From positions 1 through 64,000 of the forward strand of contig JAPLDU010000079.1 in NCBI GenBank assembly GCA_026391255.1: a DNA stretch of 64,000 nt. Reading direction: 5' to 3'. The position numbers were made by a program, and so were the translations under genes. The DNA is from Bacteroidia bacterium (GTDB lineage Bacteria > Bacteroidota > Bacteroidia > Bacteroidales > JAPLDU01). A model generated the notes under the pieces. The model did not search any database, was not told the origin of the DNA, and was given only the letters and a program-made list of their open reading frames with translations. This document shows positions 24,439 through 34,705 of this stretch, piece after piece (the first letter of the stretch is position 1; every line of letters starts with the position of its first letter).

Positions 24439-25158
24439 ATGACTGTTGATCTATTCATTCCATGTTTTATTGATCAGATTTATCCCGACACAGGGTTTAA
24501 TACCATTAAGATCCTCGAAAAATGTGGTCTTGATGTTCATTATAACCCGGCACAGACCTGCTGCGGTCAGCCTTCATTTAACAGCGGATACTGGCATGAA
24601 TCAAAAAAACTGGCTGAAAAATTCATCAGCGATTTTAATAACAACCGGCCTGTAATTTGTCCGTCAGGCTCATGTGCCGGTTATATCAGGAATTATTTCC
24701 CTGAGTTATTCAAAAATAATCCGGGAATAAATGAATTAAACATCTTTGGAACACAGGTTTTTGAGTTATGCGACTTCCTGGTAAATCAATTGAAAATAAC
24801 TGATTTTGGAGCTGAATTTCATGCCAGGGTCACATATCATGATGCCTGTTCAGCCTTAAGAGAGTACGGGTTAAAAGATGAACCCCGTATTTTGCTCCGG
24901 AATGTGAAGGGACTAGTTTTGATGGAAATGAATGAGAATGATGTGTGTTGTGGATTTGGCGGTACCTTTTCCGTGAAATATGAAGCTATTTCATCGGCCA
25001 TGGTTCAGCAGAAGGTGGAAAATGCACTGGCAACCGGTGCTGAGTACATTGTTTCAACTGAAGCTTCCTGCCTTATGAATATTGAAGGATACATTAATAA
25101 ACATAAGCTTCCCATAAAGACTATTCACATTGCCGATGTTCTTTCATCAGGCTGGTGA
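24439..25158 (+). CDS. lutA: LutA/YkgE-family (Fe-S)-binding CCG-domain protein
   Basis: A 239-residue cytoplasmic protein with two cysteine-rich CCG domains: TCCGQP near residue 41 with CPSGSCAG near 75, then YHDACSALREYG near 135 and DVCCGFGG near 176. These match LutA, a subunit of the LutABC L-lactate oxidation complex, and related heterodisulfide-reductase-type subunits. LutB and LutC are not next to it here, so either they lie elsewhere or this protein serves another redox complex. Its end overlaps the convergent ribbon-helix-helix gene by 34 nt. Confidence 0.85.
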   Translation: MTVDLFIPCFIDQIYPDTGFNTIKILEKCGLDVHYNPAQTCCGQPSFNSGYWHESKKLAEKFISDFNNNRPVICPSGSCAGYIRNYFPELFKNNPGINELNIFGTQVFELCDFLVNQLKITDFGAEFHARVTYHDACSALREYGLKDEPRILLRNVKGLVLMEMNENDVCCGFGGTFSVKYEAISSAMVQQKVENALATGAEYIVSTEASCLMNIEGYINKHKLPIKTIHIADVLSSGW

Positions 25159-25337
25159 TCGATGTCTTCCGGATTTTCAGGCTTTAATTTTTTGTACCTG
25201 CTTGCCTCTTTCAGTACCTTGTCAATAATCCACTCCAATTGCCCGTTGGTACTGCGGAACTCATCGGCAGCCCATTTTTCGATCGCCTGTAATTTCTCCG
25301 GGTCGATCCGCAGTACAAACGCTTTTTTGTTAGACAT
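25125..25337 (-). CDS. Small Arc-like ribbon-helix-helix protein
   Basis: A 70-residue protein. The start SNKKAFVLRIDPEKLQAIEKWA shows a short beta strand then helix A of an Arc/MetJ-type fold; NGQLEWIIDKVLKEA would be helix B, and the tail is charged. It probably dimerises and binds DNA, possibly its own promoter. It lies on the same strand as the SPFH gene, 209 nt downstream of that gene's end across an R2 repeat array. This Arc-like plus SPFH arrangement recurs in Bacteroidota as far as I recall. The end overlaps lutA tail to tail. Confidence 0.7.
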   Translation of the reverse strand: MSNKKAFVLRIDPEKLQAIEKWAADEFRSTNGQLEWIIDKVLKEASRYKKLKPENPEDIDHQPDERTSAM

Positions 25338-25349
25338 ATCCTGAGATTA

Positions 25350-25546
25350 TTAGTTTATAAAGTTGAAAGTTCATAAAGTTGAAAGGTGCTGATAAAAATC
25401 AAATAATCAGTATTTTATATATTAAAATGTCCGGAATATCTTAATATTTTGTAATTATTTGTATTTAATGACTTTATAGACTATATAAACTTTCAACTTT
25501 ATGAACTTTATAAACTTTATGAACTTTATGAACTTTATGAACTCAT
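25350..25546. repeat. ACTTTATGA-type inverted repeat array, family R2, copy 2
   Basis: AAAGTTGAAAGTTCATAAAG units (~25356-25384) are mirrored by six or more ACTTTATGA/ACTTTATAA units (~25470-25540). The array ends at the stop of the SPFH gene and probably also separates its transcript from the small gene beyond. Confidence 0.75.
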
Positions 25547-26401
25547 TTACTGATACAGAGAACCCGTATTTACAACCGGAGCGGCATCCTTATCCGAACA
25601 AAGAACTACCATCAGGTTGCTTACCATCGCTGCCTTTTTATCCTCATCAAAGTCAATGATCTCTTTCTTTTTCAGTTGTGAAAGCGCCATTTCAACCATG
25701 CTAACTGCGCCTTCTACAATCTTGAACCTGGCTGCCACTATTGCTGTTGCCTGCTGACGACGTAACATTGCACCAGCAATCTCCGATGCATATGCCAGGT
25801 GAGCGATACGCGCTTCATGTACCCTGATCCCTGCAATAGCAAGTCTTTCGGTTATCTCATGCTCGAGCACATGATTCACTTCTTCACCTCCTGAGCGCAA
25901 AGTGACCTCAGCCTGCTCATCATCAAAATTATCATAGGAATAATGCCCGGCAAGCTTACGAATAGCCGCTTCACTTTGAATCTTCACAAAATATTCATAA
26001 TTATCAACTTCAAAAGCAGCCTTATATGTGTCTTCCACTTTCCAGACCAGAACAACCCCGATTAATATGGGATTACCAACTTTGTCATTGACTTTTATTG
26101 GTTCGCTGTTCAGATTCCTTGCCCTGAGAGAGAATTTTCTCTTCAGGTAAAACGGATTAACCCAGAAGAACCCGTTGTCTTTGACAGTACCTTTGTATTT
26201 TCCAAACAGCACCAATACCGAAGACTCGTTTGGGTTTACCACTATAAAACCTGCCATGGAAAATACGGCGATAATGATAAATACTACCAACCACGTGGCT
26301 TCAAACTGAATAATTCCCCAGACAGAGATCCCTATCAGAATTAAACAGATAATCAAAGCTAAATAACCCGACCTTGGGCTATAATTATTTTCTTCTTTCA
26401 T
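25547..26401 (-). CDS. SPFH/Band 7 domain membrane protein
   Basis: A 284-residue protein with two close N-terminal membrane helices (residues ~13-30 and ~34-52), then the SPFH core (NPNESSVLVLFGKYKGTV, WVNPFYLKRKFSLRARNL, VLVWKVEDTYKAAFEV) and a helical tail ending AQ-type repeats (MLRRQQATAIVAARFKIVEGA). The family scaffolds membrane microdomains and often controls proteases; this subgroup is related to eukaryotic stomatin/prohibitin. Target unknown. Start is supported by a minus-strand -7 box at 26437-26444. Confidence 0.9.
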   Translation of the reverse strand: MKEENNYSPRSGYLALIICLILIGISVWGIIQFEATWLVVFIIIAVFSMAGFIVVNPNESSVLVLFGKYKGTVKDNGFFWVNPFYLKRKFSLRARNLNSEPIKVNDKVGNPILIGVVLVWKVEDTYKAAFEVDNYEYFVKIQSEAAIRKLAGHYSYDNFDDEQAEVTLRSGGEEVNHVLEHEITERLAIAGIRVHEARIAHLAYASEIAGAMLRRQQATAIVAARFKIVEGAVSMVEMALSQLKKKEIIDFDEDKKAAMVSNLMVVLCSDKDAAPVVNTGSLYQ

Positions 26402-26436
26402 ATTATTTTATTATTATATTAATATTGTTTTGATTG

Positions 26437-26444
26437 CAAAAATA
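26437..26444 (-). promoter_or_regulatory. -7 promoter element for the SPFH gene
   Basis: Minus-strand TATTTTTG, 36 nt before the ATG at 26401. Confidence 0.5.
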
Positions 26445-26503
26445 TATCATCTAATTATTTTACAATATGTTATAAAACATGTTCTGAAAGAATATTTTAT
26501 CCA

Positions 26504-26511
26504 TACTTTTG
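26504..26511 (+). promoter_or_regulatory. -7 promoter element for the iron alcohol dehydrogenase gene
   Basis: TACTTTTG, 28 nt before ATG 26539. It overlaps an in-frame TTG at 26509, so the ATG is the likelier start. Confidence 0.5.
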
Positions 26512-26538
26512 ACTTTTCAGCTAATACATCCCCTTATT

Positions 26539-27681
26539 ATGGAAAGTTTTGTTGCGTACAATCCTACAATGATACACTTCGGTAAGAACATAGTGAATGA
26601 CCTTGGTGAGACTGTTCATAAATCAGGAAATAAGGTCTTGATGATGTATGGTATGGGGTCTGTCAAAAAAAACGGGATATATGATGAAGTCGTTTCTGAA
26701 CTGATGAAGCATAAGATTGAAATAGTTGAATATCATGGAATAAGACCTAACCCTGTGGTTGAGGATGTTGATAAAGCAGCAAAATTGGGCAGGGAAGAAA
26801 AGATATCAGTAATAGTTGCTGTTGGAGGTGGTAGTGTGATTGATTCTGCAAAAATCACCGGGTTATGCATTGCAGGAAGATTTAAAGCATGGGATGTTAT
26901 GACAAGGGCTGTAAAACCCAAAACAAGTATTCCTGTAATTGCTGTTCTGACCCTCGCTGCCACCGGAACAGAGATGAATCAGTTTGCCATTCTTCAAAAC
27001 AATGATACAGGACAAAAATTCGGATATGGTAACCCTCTTTGTTTCCCGGTTCATTCATTTCTTGACCCATCATATACCCTTTCGGTGCCGGCAAATTATA
27101 CAGCTTATGGTATCACTGACCTGGTAGCGCATGCCCTGGAAGCCTTCTTTGCAAATGGCAATTCATCCCTGTCAGACAGGTTCGTGGAAGCCATAATCAA
27201 GGAAGCAATGCATTGCGCCCCTTTATTGATGAGGCATCTGCACAATTATGATTACAGGGCCAGGATACTATGGGCATCTACCTGTGCCCTGAACGGGATA
27301 ACTGCTGCCGGCAGAGCATATACCGGCGACTGGGCAGTTCATGATATTGGTCATACTTTGTCATTATTATATGATATTCCACATGGCGCAAGCCTTTCTA
27401 TTGCTTATCCGGCATGGCTTAAATTTCAGAGAGAAAAAATCCAGGACCGTATCCGTGAACTTGGGGTCCACCTGTTCAACTTTTCATCCGTTGATAAAAC
27501 CATTGCCAATATTACTGATTTCTTCAGGTCAATAGATTGCCCGGTAAAACTGGGAGCTGTCAATATTGAAACAGATAAAAAACAGGAAATTATTGACCTT
27601 ATGCTGAAAAATAAAGTCAACGGAACGGTACATAAATTACACCCGGATGATTATTCACGGATCGTAGAGCTGATGTACTGA
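26539..27681 (+). CDS. Iron-containing alcohol dehydrogenase (BdhA/YqhD-like)
   Basis: A 380-residue group III alcohol dehydrogenase. The N-terminal dinucleotide domain carries the GGGSVIDSAK motif near residues 94-103. The C-terminal helical metal domain has DLVAHALEAFF and the conserved HDIGHTLSLLYDIPHG block that supplies two histidine ligands. It resembles NADPH-dependent butanol/aldehyde reductases that reduce aldehydes during fermentation or detoxification; the preferred substrate cannot be read from sequence. A monocistronic unit on its position and own promoter. Confidence 0.9.
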   Translation: MESFVAYNPTMIHFGKNIVNDLGETVHKSGNKVLMMYGMGSVKKNGIYDEVVSELMKHKIEIVEYHGIRPNPVVEDVDKAAKLGREEKISVIVAVGGGSVIDSAKITGLCIAGRFKAWDVMTRAVKPKTSIPVIAVLTLAATGTEMNQFAILQNNDTGQKFGYGNPLCFPVHSFLDPSYTLSVPANYTAYGITDLVAHALEAFFANGNSSLSDRFVEAIIKEAMHCAPLLMRHLHNYDYRARILWASTCALNGITAAGRAYTGDWAVHDIGHTLSLLYDIPHGASLSIAYPAWLKFQREKIQDRIRELGVHLFNFSSVDKTIANITDFFRSIDCPVKLGAVNIETDKKQEIIDLMLKNKVNGTVHKLHPDDYSRIVELMY

Positions 27682-27728
27682 TGTCCTAGCTTAAGCAGTC
27701 TTACTTTTCTCAAATTTCATATTTTCTG

Positions 27729-27736
27729 TAATTTTG
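27729..27736 (+). promoter_or_regulatory. -7 promoter element for the sigma-54 activator gene
   Basis: TAATTTTG fits TAnnTTTG and lies 23 nt before the ATG at 27759. Confidence 0.5.
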
Positions 27737-27758
27737 CACGGAAAGAACAATATTTCAG

Positions 27759-28985
27759 ATGGATATTCTAAGAATAAAACAAAGATTCGGGATCATCGGG
27801 AATTCACCCCTGTTAGACCGTGCCATTGACATTGCAGTACAGGTAGCTCCCACCGATTTATCAGTGCTGATCAGCGGTGAAAGTGGTGTTGGAAAAGAAG
27901 TTTTTCCCCAAATCATTCATCAGCATAGCGCCAGGAAACACGGTACTTTTATTGCTGTAAACTGCGGTGCAATTCCGGAAGGAACCATTGATTCGGAATT
28001 ATTTGGTCATGAAAAAGGTTCATTTACCGGCGCCCATGAAAGCCGGAAGGGTTATTTCGAAGTAGCCGACAATGGAACGATATTTCTGGATGAGATCGGG
28101 GAATTACCTTTACCAACCCAGGTAAGGCTTCTCAGGGTACTGGAATCCGGAGAGTTTATCAGGGTTGGATCATCAAAAGTACTGAAAACAAATGTGAGAA
28201 TGGTTGCTGCGACCAACCTCAACCTGATTGATGCCATCAGGGAAGGAAAATTCCGTGAAGACCTGTATTATCGCCTGAATACCGTCCCAATTTCATTACC
28301 GCCTTTACGTGAAAGAAAGGATGATATATTCCTGTTGTTCAGAAAATTTGCCAGTGATTTTGCTGAAAAATACCGCATGCCTGCTATCCGGCTTCTGCCT
28401 GATGCCCAGCACCTGCTGGTCGAATTTCCCTTTTATGGCAATGTCAGGCAATTAAAGAATATTACCGAACAGATTTCTATCATTGAACATGAAAGAGAAA
28501 TTTCGGGCAGCGTAATTCGCAGATACCTTCCGGATGCTGATATGGCAAGACTTCCTGTGATATACAAAGGTATTGATGAAAAAACATTTGCTTCAGAACG
28601 CGAAATCCTTTACCAGATACTATTCGACATGAAAAAGGATATGAATGATCTGAAAAAGCTGGTTTATGAAATCATGCAATCCGAATCATTTGATTCTGAA
28701 ATTAGTGGAAAACATGCACCTGTCTTTCAGAAACATTACCAGGACGACCAGCTCCATCAGCCAACAAACATACCACCTGTCGAATTAAAAGCAAAGGAAA
28801 ATATAAATATTGAAGATACCGAAGAAGTGATTGAAGAGTCTCTTTCGCTGGAGACTAAGGAGAAAGAGATAATTATCAAGGCCCTTGAAAAATATAAGGG
28901 AAAACGCAAACAGGCAGCCAATGAACTGGGTATTTCTGAAAGAACACTTTACCGTAAAATTAAAGACTACAATATTGATTACTAA
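27759..28985 (+). CDS. Sigma-54 interacting transcriptional activator without receiver domain
   Basis: A 408-residue bacterial enhancer-binding protein. The AAA+ domain starts almost at the N-terminus: Walker A GESGVGKE near residue 44, the sigma-54 contact loop GSFTGA (GAFTGA with Ala to Ser) near 89, Walker B TIFLDEIGELP near 110. There is no sensory or receiver domain. A linker (residues ~270-360) leads to a Fis-type HTH (KGKRKQAANELGISERTLYR). Activity may be controlled by its level or by a partner. It heads a tightly spaced series with lptE, a TPR-like gene and secG, an order I recall as common in Bacteroidota. Confidence 0.9.
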   Translation: MDILRIKQRFGIIGNSPLLDRAIDIAVQVAPTDLSVLISGESGVGKEVFPQIIHQHSARKHGTFIAVNCGAIPEGTIDSELFGHEKGSFTGAHESRKGYFEVADNGTIFLDEIGELPLPTQVRLLRVLESGEFIRVGSSKVLKTNVRMVAATNLNLIDAIREGKFREDLYYRLNTVPISLPPLRERKDDIFLLFRKFASDFAEKYRMPAIRLLPDAQHLLVEFPFYGNVRQLKNITEQISIIEHEREISGSVIRRYLPDADMARLPVIYKGIDEKTFASEREILYQILFDMKKDMNDLKKLVYEIMQSESFDSEISGKHAPVFQKHYQDDQLHQPTNIPPVELKAKENINIEDTEEVIEESLSLETKEKEIIIKALEKYKGKRKQAANELGISERTLYRKIKDYNIDY

Positions 28986-28986
28986 G

Positions 28987-29502
28987 ATGAAGTTCGCCAG
29001 ATACTCTGTTTTACTTACAATGATCATTTTACTTTCAGAGACATGTTCGATAAAATATTCCATGTCAGGTGCATCCATTTCACCGGAGGTAAAAACCGTT
29101 TCAATTCAATATTTTTCAAATAATGCACCCCTTGTGAATCCGGCGCTCAGCCAGGAGTTTACAGATGCTTTAAAAGATAAATTCGTATCGACAACAAGTC
29201 TGAAACTGATCATTGGAACGGGAGATCTGAATTTTGAAGGAGAAATCACCGATTATAATACAAAGCCCATAGCTATCCAGCAAAACGATGTGGCTGCCAT
29301 GAACCGTCTTACGATCACTATACGGGTAAAATACACGAATGCTAAAGACCCGCTCGCTAAGTACGATTTTGATAAAACATTTACCCGTTACGAAGATTAT
29401 GACAGTTCCAAAGACCTGGGTTCGGTTGAAACAGATCTTACAAAAAAAATAGTTGACCAGATCGTGGATGATGTGTTCAATCAATCGGTAGTTAACTGGT
29501 AA
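28987..29502 (+). CDS. lptE: LptE-family LPS-assembly lipoprotein
   Basis: A 171-residue protein. ATG 28987 lies one base after the stop of the sigma-54 activator; an upstream in-frame start would run inside that gene. The N-terminus has a hydrophobic segment (YSVLLTMIILLSETC) with a Cys near residue 20, so lipidation is likely although the lipobox is not canonical. The rest resembles LptE/DUF4136-like proteins of Bacteroidota (YFSNNAPLVNPALSQEFTDA, GEITDYNTKPIAI). LptE plugs the outer-membrane LptD pore in LPS export. LptD is not in the window. Confidence 0.85.
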   Translation: MKFARYSVLLTMIILLSETCSIKYSMSGASISPEVKTVSIQYFSNNAPLVNPALSQEFTDALKDKFVSTTSLKLIIGTGDLNFEGEITDYNTKPIAIQQNDVAAMNRLTITIRVKYTNAKDPLAKYDFDKTFTRYEDYDSSKDLGSVETDLTKKIVDQIVDDVFNQSVVNW

Positions 29503-29528
29503 TTCAATATTAATTTACAGGTTATAAC

Positions 29529-30536
29529 ATGAACGTACAGCAATTCCGGCAATTCCTTATGCATCCCGAATCACTGGATGATATTACTGCCAGCCAGATT
29601 GCCGGTCTGATCAGAGAATATCCGTATTTTCAGACAGCTCATTTATTACTTCTGAAAAACTTTCATAACCAGAATGACATCAAATTTGCCAATCAGTTGA
29701 AATATTCAGCTGCGTTTATTGGCGACCGTAAAATTCTATATAATCTGCTTTATAATTTTCATTCTGCCCATCATATTAAGGAAGAAACCGGTTTATTTCG
29801 AGACATTGAATCTGATTCTGGTCCTGATGAAAATAAATTTCCCTTCGATTCAGTCACAAAATCAGGTAATCTGACAGAAAACACTGAAATTTTGTCAGTC
29901 ATTCCCCAAAAAAGACCGGACATCTCACAAAAACTGATTGATAAAATACAAAAACCTGACATAAAAGCCGAAAATTTGTCAGTTGAACAAACTGATACCG
30001 ATTTCAGGGCAAAATTTTCTGACCAGGGTTCTGAAAAAATCCAAATTCCAAAACTTACAAAGCAGAATGAGCCCGGACCAATTAAAAATGTAGGTCCTGA
30101 AATATCAGAAATTCATGAGAATACTGACCAACCTGATAAAGATTTTCCTGAAGGGGAGATCCATACATTTTCGGAATGGCTAACCCTTATTTCATCTGAT
30201 GGAGCGATAATAGACGCCGGCAATAAAAGCCCGGGGATTGAAAAATCTGATCTTGCACAAAAATCGGTTAATTTATTGATTGATAAATTTTTAATTGCAA
30301 ATCCACGAATTGAAAGATCGAAAAAACAAGATGAAACAGAAATTGATATTTCTCAATCCGTTTCACTTGATGATGATGAATTAATGACCGAAACTCTGGC
30401 AAAGATCTATATTAATCAGAAGTATTATCATAAGGCAATCTCAGCCTATCAAAAATTAAGTTTGCAATTTCCCGAAAAAAGTATTTACTTTGCAACCCAG
30501 ATTGAAAAATTAAAGGATCTGATTAATAAACAATAA
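29529..30536 (+). CDS. Conserved TPR-like protein between lptE and secG
   Basis: A 335-residue cytoplasmic protein. The N-terminal ~80 residues form a helical block (FRQFLMHPESLDDITASQIA, REYPYFQTAHLLLLKNFH); a long, polar, low-complexity middle follows (~85-270). A single TPR-like helix pair closes it (TETLAKIYINQKYYHKAISA). This bipartite form with a disordered linker is common in the same gene neighbourhood of other Bacteroidota. Function is unknown. It starts 26 nt after lptE and ends 11 nt before secG, so it is part of the same transcript. Confidence 0.75.
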   Translation: MNVQQFRQFLMHPESLDDITASQIAGLIREYPYFQTAHLLLLKNFHNQNDIKFANQLKYSAAFIGDRKILYNLLYNFHSAHHIKEETGLFRDIESDSGPDENKFPFDSVTKSGNLTENTEILSVIPQKRPDISQKLIDKIQKPDIKAENLSVEQTDTDFRAKFSDQGSEKIQIPKLTKQNEPGPIKNVGPEISEIHENTDQPDKDFPEGEIHTFSEWLTLISSDGAIIDAGNKSPGIEKSDLAQKSVNLLIDKFLIANPRIERSKKQDETEIDISQSVSLDDDELMTETLAKIYINQKYYHKAISAYQKLSLQFPEKSIYFATQIEKLKDLINKQ

Positions 30537-30547
30537 ATCAATAGGTT

Positions 30548-30964
30548 ATGTATTATGTTGTTTCAATATTGATTTTGATTACCTGCATATTAATAATTTT
30601 AATTGTGCTGGTACAAAATTCGAAGGGAGGCGGATTGGTATCGAATTTTGCCTCTTCAAACCAGTTTATGGGAGTCAGGAAAACGACTGATTTTCTTGAA
30701 AAAGCGACGTGGACTCTTGCAGTTGCTTTATTGGTACTAAGTCTGGTTGCAAGTGCTACAATTCCCCGTGACCAGGTTGATACCAACCGGTCAAAAATTC
30801 AGGAACAGATTAACAATGCAGCAGAACCGGGTTCAAAAAGCAATTTCCCGACTACTGCTCCTGCAGCAAATAATAACCCCAATCAACCCGCCGCTCAGCC
30901 TGCCCCGCAGCCAGCTCCGCAACCTGTTAATCCAAATACACCCCCACCAGCTAAGAAAAAATAA
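30548..30964 (+). CDS. secG: Preprotein translocase subunit SecG
   Basis: A 138-residue SecG. Two membrane helices (residues ~3-23 and ~55-75) flank the cytoplasmic loop with the family signature QNSKGGGL and GVRKTTDFLEKATW. The C-terminal extension is rich in Pro/Ala/Gln/Asn (repeats of AQPAPQP), longer than in E. coli SecG and typical of Bacteroidota. It aids protein translocation with SecYEA. A terminator follows at once. Confidence 0.93.
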   Translation: MYYVVSILILITCILIILIVLVQNSKGGGLVSNFASSNQFMGVRKTTDFLEKATWTLAVALLVLSLVASATIPRDQVDTNRSKIQEQINNAAEPGSKSNFPTTAPAANNNPNQPAAQPAPQPAPQPVNPNTPPPAKKK

Positions 30965-30985
30965 TTTACCCCCGAATAATGATTT

Positions 30986-31024
30986 AAAAAAGCCGGATCA
31001 GACAGGTCCGGCTTTTTTAATTTA
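30986..31024 (+). terminator. Terminator after secG
   Basis: AAAAAAGCCGGA / TCCGGCTTTTTT stem (30986-30997 and 31007-31018) with a 9-nt loop and a T tract. It separates secG from groES-groEL. Confidence 0.85.
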
Positions 31025-31072
31025 ATTTTTGTTCTTATTTGCCTGTCATTATTGCCTCATTATTAATGCATT

Positions 31073-31091
31073 ATAATTTGGCATAAATTAT
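31073..31091 (+). promoter_or_regulatory. Small dyad in the groESL promoter region
   Basis: ATAATTT-GGCAT-AAATTAT. The adjacent TATAATTTGG resembles a -7 box. No CIRCE element (TTAGCACTC-N9-GAGTGCTAA) is present, so HrcA control is not indicated. Confidence 0.35.
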
Positions 31092-31146
31092 GAAAACAAA
31101 CCTTTCGAAAGATAATATTATGTTTAACCTTAAAATTTTATAAAAA

Positions 31147-31425
31147 ATGGCAAAAATAACCATCAAACCATTAGGTAACAGGGTTTTAGTTGAGCCCATG
31201 AAAGCTGAGCAAAAAACAGCAGGAGGACTGATTATTCCCGATACAGCACAGGAAAAACCTCAGAAAGGCACTGTAATTGCTGCCGGAAAAGGGAAAAAGG
31301 ATGAAGAAATGGAAGTAAAGGTGGGTGATATTATCCTTTATGGAAAGTATGCAGGTACCGAGCTTAAATACGAAGGTAAAGATTACCTGATCATGGCCCA
31401 GAGCGATATCCTCGCTATTTTATAA
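31147..31425 (+). CDS. groS: Co-chaperonin GroES
   Basis: A 92-residue GroES. The start AKITIKPLGNRVLVEP and the mobile loop region AEQKTAGGLIIPDTAQEKPQ are diagnostic, as are GKGKKDEE and the C-terminal YGKYAGTELKYEGKDYLIM. It forms the heptameric lid for GroEL. It lies 47 nt before groEL and they share a transcript. Confidence 0.97.
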   Translation: MAKITIKPLGNRVLVEPMKAEQKTAGGLIIPDTAQEKPQKGTVIAAGKGKKDEEMEVKVGDIILYGKYAGTELKYEGKDYLIMAQSDILAIL

Positions 31426-31460
31426 ATATTTTATACCACTTTATTATTATTAACCCATAA

Positions 31461-33110
<1,650 letters not shown>

Positions 33111-33131
33111 CAGATATCTCCACTCAAAAAT

Positions 33132-33166
33132 AAAAAACCCTCCCACTGACCCGGAGGGTTTTTTTA
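33132..33166 (+). terminator. Terminator after groEL
   Basis: AAAAAACCCTCC / GGAGGGTTTTTT stem (33132-33143 and 33153-33164), 9-nt loop, T tract. Confidence 0.85.
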
Positions 33167-33189
33167 TTTTCAGCACCCGTGTCTAATTA

Positions 33190-33410
33190 GGGTCTGTCTA
33201 TAATACTATATATTTTGATTTACGAATATTGATTACTCACAACTATTATTTTATTTTTTAAGGTGTTCGTGAGATCGCTTCGCTAAGATAACGATTTTAT
33301 ATTTTTGATGTTATCATTAAATCAGATGATTACACATACTTCAAAAATATAAAAATTGTTGATCCTTGTTCTTAATTCAAAAAGATTGACTTTAAAGACA
33401 AATACTAATT
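33190..33410 (+). repeat. Dispersed ~220-bp element, family R3, copy 2
   Basis: It shares ordered blocks with 13918-14187: GTCTGTC, GATGTTATCATTAAATCAGATG, TTACACATACTTCA and GACTTTAAAGACAAA. The GCGAAGCGATCTC core is present once, in inverted orientation (33261-33287), compared with twice in copy 1. The remainder of the 33167-33514 gap is AT-rich with no other signal. Confidence 0.75.
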
Positions 33411-33514
33411 GTATTAAACCGAAATTTATTTATTACATAAATATTTTTTTAATCTACTAAATATCATTTGATTATATTCGTAAATCGTAATTCGTAATTC
33501 TAAAATTAATATAA

Positions 33515-34342
33515 TTAACTTATCAATACCGAGGTCATGGTAAGTGACCCGGCAACCGCTTTATCATTAAAAAAAACAGCAGATTCATTATCTTCCTGCA
33601 ATGCAAGTATGTAAAGAAGCGGAAAATAATGCTCAGGTGTGGGTATGGCCAACATAGCGGACTTACTTAATGATTCATAATCAATCAAAGCTTTGTGATC
33701 ATGTTTTAATATTTTGCTTTTGAAAATATCATTCATCTCATAAGCCCATTCATATCCGTAACCCTGATTGATATTTGAAAAGTCGTTTACAGAAATCAGC
33801 CTTAAATTGTGTACCATGTTCCCGCTTCCGATAATCAGCACCCCTTTCCGGCGCAGAGATTTGAGTTCTTTTGCCATTTCATAATGATATACTGCTCCGC
33901 TAAGATAATCTATACTAAGCTGAATGACTGGTATCCGGGCATCAGGGTACATTTTGATCAGCGGGACCCAACAACCATGATCCAAACCCCAATCCTGATC
34001 AAGGCTAAGGCCTGTTTTTGTAATAATCTCTTTTACGTCCAGAGCCAGCACCGGATTGCCGGAAGCAGGATAATATATTTCATAAAGTTCTTGTGCAAAA
34101 CCACCGAAATCATGGATGGTCCGCGGTTTTTTCATTGCCGTAACCTGAGTTCCCCTGGTTTGCCAATGTGCTGAAATACACAAAATAGATTGAGGTACTG
34201 GTAATTCTTTTGCCATATCATGCCAACCCCTTGTAAACTCATTATCTTCAAGTGCATTTGTAGGACTACCATGGCCGATAAATAAGACAGGCATTTGAGG
34301 TGTATCCGGCATATTTGCGCTAATATTGGATAATTTATTCAT
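33515..34342 (-). CDS. ygiD: 4,5-DOPA-extradiol-dioxygenase-like protein (LigB family)
   Basis: A 275-residue protein of the class III extradiol dioxygenase family. Metal and catalytic motifs: FIGHGSP near residue 21, CISAHWQ near 52, DWGLDHGCWVPL near 118, IGSGNMVHNLR near 170 and the C-terminal TPEHYFPLLYILAL. These match YgiD (DODA), which opens the DOPA ring using Zn or Fe. The bacterial physiological substrate is uncertain. Transcribed alone; the upstream gap carries R1 copy D. Confidence 0.9.
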   Translation of the reverse strand: MNKLSNISANMPDTPQMPVLFIGHGSPTNALEDNEFTRGWHDMAKELPVPQSILCISAHWQTRGTQVTAMKKPRTIHDFGGFAQELYEIYYPASGNPVLALDVKEIITKTGLSLDQDWGLDHGCWVPLIKMYPDARIPVIQLSIDYLSGAVYHYEMAKELKSLRRKGVLIIGSGNMVHNLRLISVNDFSNINQGYGYEWAYEMNDIFKSKILKHDHKALIDYESLSKSAMLAIPTPEHYFPLLYILALQEDNESAVFFNDKAVAGSLTMTSVLIS

Positions 34343-34388
34343 GACCTTTACGTTTCAGTCGATTGATATTAAAATAAATATTAGTACC

Positions 34389-34640
34389 TTATTTCTGGAA
34401 TCTTGACGCGTTTTGGCAAAATATTCCAAAAAACAAATCACAAAAAACAAATAATAAACAATTTCAAAATTTCAAATACGAAACAAACTACTTTGATTTT
34501 TCAATGATTGAAGAAATATTTTTATATAGAACGGCTTCGTTGTTTTTGAATTTATCATTTTGTTGATTCGAATTTATTTGTTATTTGTTTTTTGATATTT
34601 GTGATTTATTGTTTGGTTCTGGCTCGGCCAGGTTAGGATA
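34389..34640 (-). repeat. Dispersed palindromic repeat, family R1, copy D (with internal insertion)
   Basis: Reverse orientation. It has the conserved GACGCGTTTTGGCAAAA end and CAAATACGAAACAAACTAC block. An extra ~45 nt (TATAGAACGGCTTCGTTG core, ~34510-34553) sits in the loop, which makes this the longest copy. It lies 66 nt after the stop of nth. Confidence 0.85.
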
Positions 34641-34670
34641 ATGAAATTCCATTTATGTACTCATTTATGC

Positions 34671-34705
34671 TATATGTCCTGATACTTGATACCTGATACC
34701 TGATT
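34671..34705. repeat. TGATACCTGATACC tandem stretch
   Basis: GATACTTGATACCTGATACCTGATT, the same unit type as at 15195-15254. It abuts the stop codon of nth. Confidence 0.65.

Noticed and set aside
31040-31146. CIRCE heat-shock element before groES
   Set aside because: The TTAGCACTC/GAGTGCTAA arms are not present; only a weak AT dyad is seen.
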